The notes under the pieces: model-generated
Databases searched by the model: none
Seen by the model: only the letters and a program-made list of their open reading frames with translations
Told to the model about the DNA's origin: nothing
Part shown: in pieces, positions 58,561-64,000 of the stretch
How positions within the stretch are numbered: the first letter of the stretch is position 1
How the letters are laid out: every line of letters begins with the position of its first letter
Position numbers and translations under genes: made by a program
NCBI GenBank assembly: GCA_963818725.1
Contig: CAWFTU010000008.1
Coordinates: 186,001-250,000 of the forward strand
DNA length: 64,000 nt
Source of the DNA: DATFDN01 sp963818725
GTDB taxonomy: Bacteria; Pseudomonadota; Alphaproteobacteria; Acetobacterales; Acetobacteraceae
Direction of reading: 5' to 3'

Positions 58561-58997
58561 GCCGCCGTCGCCGAGGCGCGGATCGCACGCAGCACCGCCG
58601 CGAGCAGCGTCATGTCCGTGCCGGCCCTGAGGCGCACGACGGCGCCGGCCAGCGCGATCTCGAGCGCAGGGGCAGACGCCATCGCTGCCACGGGGTCTGC
58701 CGACCCTGCCGCCTCGGTCACGGCCAGGATCGGCACGAACTCCGGCACCGACGCGTCCTCCAGGGCCACCTCCGACTGCGGCACCCGCTCGGCACAGCCC
58801 GCCTCACGCCGCCACGCGAACACCTGCTGCGGGTGCACCTGCCAGCGCCGCGCCACGGCCGAGACCACCGCGCCCGGCGCCGTCGCCTCGGCCACGACCC
58901 GCGCCTTGTCCGCAGCCGACCAGCGCCGTCGCTCAGGCCTCGTCCGGACCTCCGCCCGGCGATGCTTCCCCCTCGTCTCGTGGTTGCCGTCAAACAT
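58557..58997 (-). CDS. tnpA: IS66 TnpA
   Basis: 146 residues, same protein as 55142-55582, with the HTH RWSAADKARVVAEATAPGAV. ATG at 58997; the stop overlaps tnpB. First gene of the complete IS66 operon. Confidence 0.92.
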   Translation of the reverse strand: MFDGNHETRGKHRRAEVRTRPERRRWSAADKARVVAEATAPGAVVSAVARRWQVHPQQVFAWRREAGCAERVPQSEVALEDASVPEFVPILAVTEAAGSADPVAAMASAPALEIALAGAVVRLRAGTDMTLLAAVLRAIRASATAA

Positions 58998-59182
58998 GAT
59001 GTCTGCCCGAAGCTGCCAGCCTCAGGCACACCCACCATACTCACCCTCACCCGGGAAGAAGGGCCGCAGAGCGCCGCTTACGGTGCATCGGGGCTCCGAA
59101 TTCGGCGAAAGTTCTTCTGCCACAAAGCCTCAGCTCGACTTTGGCCATTCAGGCGGCATGGCAGAGGGCGTGGGCGATGCCT

Positions 59183-60025
59183 TCACGGAGTTCCTGGACG
59201 GAGTTTTGCTGCCTTGGCCGAATGCCGTGAGATGATCAAACCCTGTTCGGCCCAGATTTGGCGCCGCACGGCGGCGAGGGCGTCGACGAATGTCGGCTGC
59301 TGCTTGTGATACCAAGCGGTCCTCCACGCGCGTGAGCGTGCCTGTTGGCCGAGACGGGCGGCGAGCAAAGTGACGATGGAGAACATGCCGAGCAGGCAGG
59401 GCGTGGTGCGCGCGACAGCCTTGTCCGACCATTGCCGCTGGGTCTCAAGGCCGAGGTGATCGCGCACTTCTCGGAATGTGACCTCGAGTTGCCAGCGTTG
59501 GACGAACCAGCGGACGATCTGGAGCGGGTCACGGGCGGGATCGGTGCAGAGCAGGGCCTGCGGGTCGAAGCGACGCTGGGGATCGCGCAGCAGCACCCAG
59601 CGGATCGGCACGACCGGCATACCGCTGTGACGCCAGACGGCAGTGGCGGAGTGGATCTCCACGACGCGCTCGCCCTCGCCATACCAGCCCGGCACCGTGA
59701 CGCGTTGCCAGGGCGTGGTTGCCTCGGTGAGCACGGCGGCGAGTGTGGGCAGGCGCTTACCCTTGGTCCGGGGACGCCCAACCGTGCCAGGCGGGCGCGG
59801 CGGTGCTGGCTCGTAGAGGGCCGCATCCAACCGGAGGCGGGTGATGCAGATCAAGCCCCGGCGGGCCAGCGCCGCCAGGAAGTCGAGGGCGGAGAAACCG
59901 TTGTCGCTGACCAGCACGATCTCGCGCCCAGGTAGCCATCGACGGGCCTGCAAGCCGAGTTGCCGGCCCCAGTCCGTCAGCTTCTTGTGCCGCCGCCCGT
60001 GCTTTTGCGCGTATCGCTCGGAGTG
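59183..60025 (-). pseudogene. DDE transposase (IS4/IS701-like), 5'-truncated
   Basis: About 275 C-terminal residues: KLTDWGRQLGLQARRWLPGR, EIVLVSDNGFSALDFLAALA (catalytic D), RPPGTVGRPRTKGKRLPTLA, then RWFVQRWQLEVTFREVRDHL with the catalytic E and GLETQRQWSDKAVARTTPCL. The N-terminal part is removed by IS21 element 3, which begins at 60026. 59090-59182 holds its 3' noncoding end. The exact IS family is not certain. Confidence 0.75.
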
Positions 60026-60136
60026 TGTTTCGGCGTGCAATTTTGACCCCCTGAGCCGGGGGATCGGCGTGCAATTTTGACCCCTGAATGTGTGGCTGCT
60101 GGGCTGCCTGCTTCAGTTCGAGGTGGGCGGTGGGGG

Positions 60137-61633
60137 ATGCTGATTGTGGAGACGGTCGGCCGGATCAGACGCGAGCATTTCGTCAGGGGCAAGTCGATCA
60201 AGGAGATCGCGCGTGACCTGAAGGTGTCGCGCAACACGGTTCGCAAGGTGCTGCGGTCGGGCGAGACGTCGTTCTCGTATGAGCGGGAGGTTCAGCCGCG
60301 TCCCAAGATCGGGCATTGGAAGGCGGAGCTGGACAAGCTGCTGACGAAGAACGCCGAGAGCGGGACGCGCGAACGGCTGACGCTCGTTCGCCTCTTCGAG
60401 GAGTGGCGAGGGTTGGGCCACGACGGCGGCTACGCCGCAATTCGCCGCTATGCCCGGCTTTGGAGCGGGCAGCACGCCGGACAGACGGCCGAGGCGTATG
60501 TGCCGCTGTCGTTCGCGCCGGGTGAGGCCTACCAGTTCGACTGGAGCCACGAAGTCGTCCTGATGAGCGGCGTCACGGTGACGGTGACGGTCGCGCACAT
60601 TCGCCTGTGCCACAGCCGCATGATGTTCGTTCGCGCCTGCCCGCGCGAGACGCAGGAGATGGTGTTCGACGCCCACGAGCGGGCGTTTGCCTTCTTCAAG
60701 GGCGCCTGCACACGCGGCGTCTACGACAACATGAAGACAGCGGTGGAGGCGGTGTTTGTCGGCAAGGACCGGCAATACAATCGCCGCTTTCTGCAGATGT
60801 GCGCCCATCACCTGGTGGACCCGGTTGCCTGCACACCGGCCGCGGGCTGGGAGAAGGGCCAGGTGGAGAGCCAGGCCGGCTTGGTGCGCGAGCGCTTCCT
60901 CACGCCACGGCTGCGGGTGAACAGCTACGACGAACTGAATGGTTGGCTGTTGGACAAGTGCATCGCCTACGCCAAGGCGCATGCCCATCCGGAGCGCCCC
61001 GAGCAGACAGTGTGGGAGGTGTTCGAGGACGAGCGGCCAAAGCTGGTTCCCCACTGCGGTCGCCTCGACGGCTTCCACGCGCTGGCGGCCTCGGTGTCGA
61101 AGACCTGCCTGGTCCGCTTCGACAAAAACAAGTGCTCGGTCAGCGCCGGGGCGGTCGGCCGACCTGTCGAGATCCACGCCTATGCCGACCGGATCGTCAT
61201 CCGTCAGGACGGACGCGCCGTAGGGGAACATCGCCGCCGCTATGGACGGGGCGAGACAATCTACGATCCTTGGCATTACGTGCCGGTGCTGGCCCGCAAG
61301 CCTGGCGCCCTGCGCAATGGCGCGCCGTTCAGGGACTGGATCCTGCCCGCGGCGATGGAGCGGGTGCGGCGTCGCCTTACCGGATCTGACGATGGTGACC
61401 GGCAGATGGTCGCCATTCTGGCAGCCGTGCTGACCGACGGGCTGCCGGCGGTCGAAGCGGCCCGCGCGCAGGCGATGGCCGAAGGCGTCCATTCCTCCGA
61501 CGTGATCATCAACATCCTCACCCGGCAGCGCGATCCCGGACCGACCGCCGTCATCGCCACGCCGGATGCGCTGACCCTTCGGCATGTGCCCGCCGCCGAT
61601 TGCGCCCGATACGATCAGCTCAGGAGCCGATGA
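60137..61633 (+). CDS. istA: IS21 transposase IstA (element 3)
   Basis: 498 residues from MLIVETVGRIRREHFVRGKS; the upstream frame-open start at 60077 lies in the terminal repeat. HTH IKEIARDLKVSRNTVRKVLR; DDE core with D in YQFDWSHEVVLMSGVTVTVT, D in RGVYDNMKTAVEAVFVGKD, E in GWEKGQVESQAGLVRERF. C-terminus CARYDQLRSR with TGA overlapping the istB ATG. Intact. Confidence 0.93.
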   Translation: MLIVETVGRIRREHFVRGKSIKEIARDLKVSRNTVRKVLRSGETSFSYEREVQPRPKIGHWKAELDKLLTKNAESGTRERLTLVRLFEEWRGLGHDGGYAAIRRYARLWSGQHAGQTAEAYVPLSFAPGEAYQFDWSHEVVLMSGVTVTVTVAHIRLCHSRMMFVRACPRETQEMVFDAHERAFAFFKGACTRGVYDNMKTAVEAVFVGKDRQYNRRFLQMCAHHLVDPVACTPAAGWEKGQVESQAGLVRERFLTPRLRVNSYDELNGWLLDKCIAYAKAHAHPERPEQTVWEVFEDERPKLVPHCGRLDGFHALAASVSKTCLVRFDKNKCSVSAGAVGRPVEIHAYADRIVIRQDGRAVGEHRRRYGRGETIYDPWHYVPVLARKPGALRNGAPFRDWILPAAMERVRRRLTGSDDGDRQMVAILAAVLTDGLPAVEAARAQAMAEGVHSSDVIINILTRQRDPGPTAVIATPDALTLRHVPAADCARYDQLRSR

Positions 61634-62367
61634 GCATGGAGCGGACCGAAGTCCTCGACATGATGGGCACGCTGAAGCTCTTCGGCATGAGGGGCGCCTG
61701 TGACGAGGCCCTGGCCGCGGCGATCAAGCGCAAGCACGAACCGCAGCGCTTCGTCGGCGACCTGCTCAAGGCCGAGATGTCCGAGAAGCAGGCACGCTCG
61801 ATCAGGTGCCAGATGACTATCGCCAAGCTGCCGCTCGCCAAGGATCTCGACGACTTCGCCTTCAAGGGAACGCCGATCGACGAGAGCCTGGTGCGCGATC
61901 TCGCCGGCGGCAACTTCGTCACGCAACAGCGTAACGCGGCCCTGGTCGGCGGAACCGGTTCCGGCAAAACGCACTTGGCCATCGCGATCGCGCGAAGCTG
62001 CATCCGTGCCGGATCGCGCGGGCGCTTCTTCAACACCGTCGACCTGGTCAACCGCCTCGAGGCTGAGGGCCGCGCTGGACGTCAGGGACGCCTCGCCGAC
62101 TTCCTGACCCGTCTCGACTTCGTGGTCCTCGACGAGCTCGGCTACCTGCCGTTCGCCCAAGTCGGCGGGCAACTGTTGTTCCACACCGTCAGTCGCCTTT
62201 ACGAACGCACCTCGGTGATCGTCACCACGAACCTCGCCTTTGGTGAATGGCCGAGCGTGTTCGCGGGCGACGCCAAGATGACCACCGCGCCGCTGGATCG
62301 CCCAACCCATCACTGCGACATCGTCGAGACCGGCAACGACAGCTGGCGCTTCAAGAACCGCGCCTGA
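61630..62367 (+). CDS. istB: IS21 helper ATPase IstB (element 3)
   Basis: 245 residues. Start ATGAGCATGGAGCGG overlaps the istA stop. Walker A GGTGSGKT at about 107-114, Walker B FVVLDELGYLP, sensor VIVTTNLAFGEWPSVF, and the ending HHCDIVETGNDSWRFKNRA. Nearly identical to 1-642. Note APLDRPTHHC where element 2 and other IstB proteins have ALLDRLTHHC. Confidence 0.93.
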   Translation: MSMERTEVLDMMGTLKLFGMRGACDEALAAAIKRKHEPQRFVGDLLKAEMSEKQARSIRCQMTIAKLPLAKDLDDFAFKGTPIDESLVRDLAGGNFVTQQRNAALVGGTGSGKTHLAIAIARSCIRAGSRGRFFNTVDLVNRLEAEGRAGRQGRLADFLTRLDFVVLDELGYLPFAQVGGQLLFHTVSRLYERTSVIVTTNLAFGEWPSVFAGDAKMTTAPLDRPTHHCDIVETGNDSWRFKNRA

Positions 62368-62542
62368 GCTTCACAAGCAACCGCCAGGGCTTGCACCGGT
62401 GGGTCCACGGGGGAGAGACCCCGCGCGCCGCTGCGCCAGCCTCTGCATGGGCACTCCGCAACGCGAGGGTCTCCCCTATGGGCTACCGGCACAAGCAAAC
62501 AACACGGGGTCACGATTGGACGCCGATCCGGGGTCAAAGTTC

Positions 62543-64000
62543 GGCTCTCCGCGGTTTCTGGTGCAGCAGTTGTCCGGATCAGGCCGCTTGCAGAACCCGA
62601 GCCCGCAGCAGGTCATGCTTGGCTCGCCCATACATTTGCCGCTTGATCAGCTTCAGCCTGGTGATCTGGCCTTCGGTCTGCCCGTTGCTCCACGGCATCT
62701 CAAGCGCAGCCCGAACCGCAGCTTCATCCTGCTTGAGCCCGCCGGCAAACGACCGCATCTCGCTTTCGGCCGCGTCGGCCAGCCAGCGGTCGAGTTCGTC
62801 GCTCTTCCGCTCGCGCACGATGGCCGCGAAGCTCAGGGCGAGATCACGTGCCAGCGCAAGAGGCGCCGAGGTGGCGAGCAACTGATTGAGATATTGCTGC
62901 TCCTCCGCCTGCAGCGTGGACGGGTCGGCGGTGAGCATCCGAGCCACGCGCCGTAGCGGCGGCACCGTGAAGCAGGAGTCAGCCCGGCCGGGGTGACCTG
63001 CAAGGCGCTGCCGGGTAGCCCATTCGGTGACGACGCGCAGCCCGCCCTGGAACCCGGCATCCCGCAGTTCGCGCCACAGCTGGGTTCCATTGCGGCACCC
63101 CTCGGCCCAGCGTCGCTCGAGCGTGGCGCGGTAAGGCTCCAACATGCTCCGGCGGGGGCGGAAGGGATCCGGCCCAGCGCCGCGCAGCCAACGCCGGGCC
63201 GTGTTGCCTCCGATGGCCAGCCTGCGCACGATCTCCTTGATCGGCATGCCCTCCCGCCGGAGGCGCATCACCTCGTCATAGATGTCGTGTTGCCTGCGCC
63301 ACCGTTCCCAGTGTCGCCGTTCGGCACTCGTCATCGGCGGTGCCACGGTCGTGGTCGTCTCTGCGGTATCCAGCTGCGCGGCGGACCGCACCTCGCGCCT
63401 GCGGCGCCGGACAGCATCGAGCAGGGCGCTGCTGCAGTTCTCCAGCAGGTGCCAGCGGTCGCTGACCTGAACGGCGTCGGGCGCGCCCCGGCCTGCGGCG
63501 TCCGCATAGGTTCCGCCACGGTCGCGGCTGAGCACCTCGGCTCCGGGATGTGCCTTAAGCCAGGCGACGAGCGTGTCGGCGCGGCGGTCCGGCAGGAGGT
63601 CGACCACACGGTGGCGCTCGAGGTCAACGAGAATGGTGCCGTAGCGCCTGCCACGGCGCCACGCCCAGTCGTCTACCCCGAGTACCCGCGGAGCCTGGGC
63701 GGGGGTCTCCGGCGCTCCGCGGCGGAGCATGCCGAGCAGGGTGGTGGCGCCAACCGGCATCGTCAGGCGGCGCGCCAGGCGAGATCCGGCTTCGCCACCA
63801 AGCGCGAGACCGATATGGCGTTGGATCTCGGCCAGCCGTGCGGTCCGACGCGCTCGCGGTGCGGTCACTTCGGGAAGGCGCTCGGCAAAGATCCGGCGCT
63901 TGCATCCGCTGGTCGTGCAGCGGAACCGCCGCGCCTGGACGCGCAGGGCGACGATCTGTCCCTGCCAAGGCAGGTCGGCCAGGGTCCGCTGGTAATGGCT
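62543..64000 (-). mobile_element. ISL3-family element (left part outside window)
   Basis: The end GGCTCTCCGCGGTTTCTGG at 62543 is the type of terminus found in ISL3 elements. It sits directly in the terminal repeat of IS21 element 3. The other end lies beyond the window, so a target duplication cannot be checked. Confidence 0.82.
62579..64000 (-). CDS. ISL3-family transposase (5' end outside window)
   Basis: At least 473 residues are visible; the frame is open to the last base. From the window edge it reads SHYQRTLADLPWQGQIVALR, VQARRFRCTTSGCKRRIFAE, the N-terminal zinc-binding domain of ISL3 transposases, then an HTH, the DDE core D in VLGVDDWAWRRGRRYGTILV, D in VLSRDRGGTYADAAGRGAPD and DRWHLLENCSSAL, and E in WSNGQTEGQITRLKLIKRQM. 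Stop at 62579. Appears intact. Confidence 0.93.
   Translation of the reverse strand, partial: SHYQRTLADLPWQGQIVALRVQARRFRCTTSGCKRRIFAERLPEVTAPRARRTARLAEIQRHIGLALGGEAGSRLARRLTMPVGATTLLGMLRRGAPETPAQAPRVLGVDDWAWRRGRRYGTILVDLERHRVVDLLPDRRADTLVAWLKAHPGAEVLSRDRGGTYADAAGRGAPDAVQVSDRWHLLENCSSALLDAVRRRRREVRSAAQLDTAETTTTVAPPMTSAERRHWERWRRQHDIYDEVMRLRREGMPIKEIVRRLAIGGNTARRWLRGAGPDPFRPRRSMLEPYRATLERRWAEGCRNGTQLWRELRDAGFQGGLRVVTEWATRQRLAGHPGRADSCFTVPPLRRVARMLTADPSTLQAEEQQYLNQLLATSAPLALARDLALSFAAIVRERKSDELDRWLADAAESEMRSFAGGLKQDEAAVRAALEMPWSNGQTEGQITRLKLIKRQMYGRAKHDLLRARVLQAA

Larger units (their letters stand above)
55058..59081. mobile_element. two-copy IS66 unit with left ends on both sides
   Basis: A truncated forward IS66 (55058-56081) is joined to a complete inverse IS66 (56082-59081). 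Both outer ends are the same left end (gtaagcggcgctctgcggcc and complement), and the 8-base duplication GGTGCATC stands outside both (55050-55057 and 59082-59089). The whole block therefore inserted as one unit. Confidence 0.85.
56082..59081 (-). mobile_element. IS66 element, complete inverse copy
   Basis: 3000 bases with right end gtaagcgatgcgtcggggcc (56082) and left end at 59081. Carries tnpA, tnpB, tnpC and a pRiA4b ORF-3-like passenger gene. Confidence 0.88.
60026..62542 (+). mobile_element. IS21-family element 3 (right end cut by ISL3)
   Basis: The left end TGTTTCGGCG at 60026 carries two copies of cggcgtgcaattttgacccc (60031-60050 and 60065-60084), the tandem transposase-binding repeats of IS21. 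The right end matches element 1 until 62542-62543, where the ISL3 sequence GGCTCTCCGCGG begins; about 20 bases of the terminal repeat are missing, so this copy probably cannot move by itself. Confidence 0.9.

Overview
This 64 kb window is high-GC DNA from a proteobacterium, most likely an alphaproteobacterium of the Acetobacteraceae/Rhodospirillales type. That assignment is an inference from LepA sequence, codon use and the mix of insertion sequences (IS). The most striking property is IS density: about twenty IS copies or remnants of the IS21, IS630, IS5, IS256, IS3, IS66, ISAs1, IS110, IS1380, IS701, IS4-like and ISL3 types, many nested in one another or sitting inside host genes. Several insertions have clean target-site duplications (TSDs), so the interrupted genes can be rebuilt by eye.

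Layout. 1-7230 is an IS-scarred stretch: IS21 end, MFS remnant, IS630, IS5 remnant, a second IS21, and a Crp/Fnr regulator gene split by IS256. 7231-8316 holds a Crp-like palindrome, two very small secreted/membrane peptide genes, a terminator and tRNA-Ser(GGA). The 3' end of that tRNA (8303-8316) is repeated exactly at 51708-51721, 125 bp beyond the 5' end of a tyrosine integrase gene. 8317-51721 is therefore read as a ~43 kb genomic island inserted in tRNA-Ser; before insertion the tRNA would have faced lepA (51944-53749). 51944-64000 is lepA, a truncated isochorismatase-like gene, a decayed IS701, a miniature element, a 4.0 kb two-copy IS66 unit, an IS4-like remnant, a third IS21 nearly identical to the one at the window start, and an ISL3 running off the end.

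The island has two parts. Its backbone is a leftward operon of start/stop-overlapping genes: integrase, a protein of unknown function, an AlpA-like DNA-binding protein, a primase-like protein, a DUF3987 protein, a small zinc-ribbon protein carrying a Gly-Leu repeat (gene A), and a small Cys/HTH protein (gene B). A related small gene (gene C) lies next to the tRNA end. This resembles a satellite-like integrative element with no capsid or conjugation genes. Two inverted IS630 copies and a 126 bp miniature transposon have broken gene A and the primase gene, but every break restores in frame when the insertions are removed.

The cargo (about 9-43 kb) is rich in exported proteins: two DUF1254/DUF1214 proteins (one split by two ISs), a Tat-type sulfatase overlapping its own formylglycine-generating enzyme gene, two outer-membrane beta-barrel candidates, a Rap1a/Tai-like protein, a glycine-zipper lipoprotein, DUF3300 and DUF2950 proteins, a lipoprotein alpha/beta hydrolase, a DUF4105 (Lnb-like) membrane protein, an OmpA-domain protein, a DUF4239 membrane protein, a 14-cysteine secreted protein and half of a CPA1 Na+/H+ antiporter. 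Together these look like an envelope/sulfate-ester cargo module; the physiological role is not proven by sequence.
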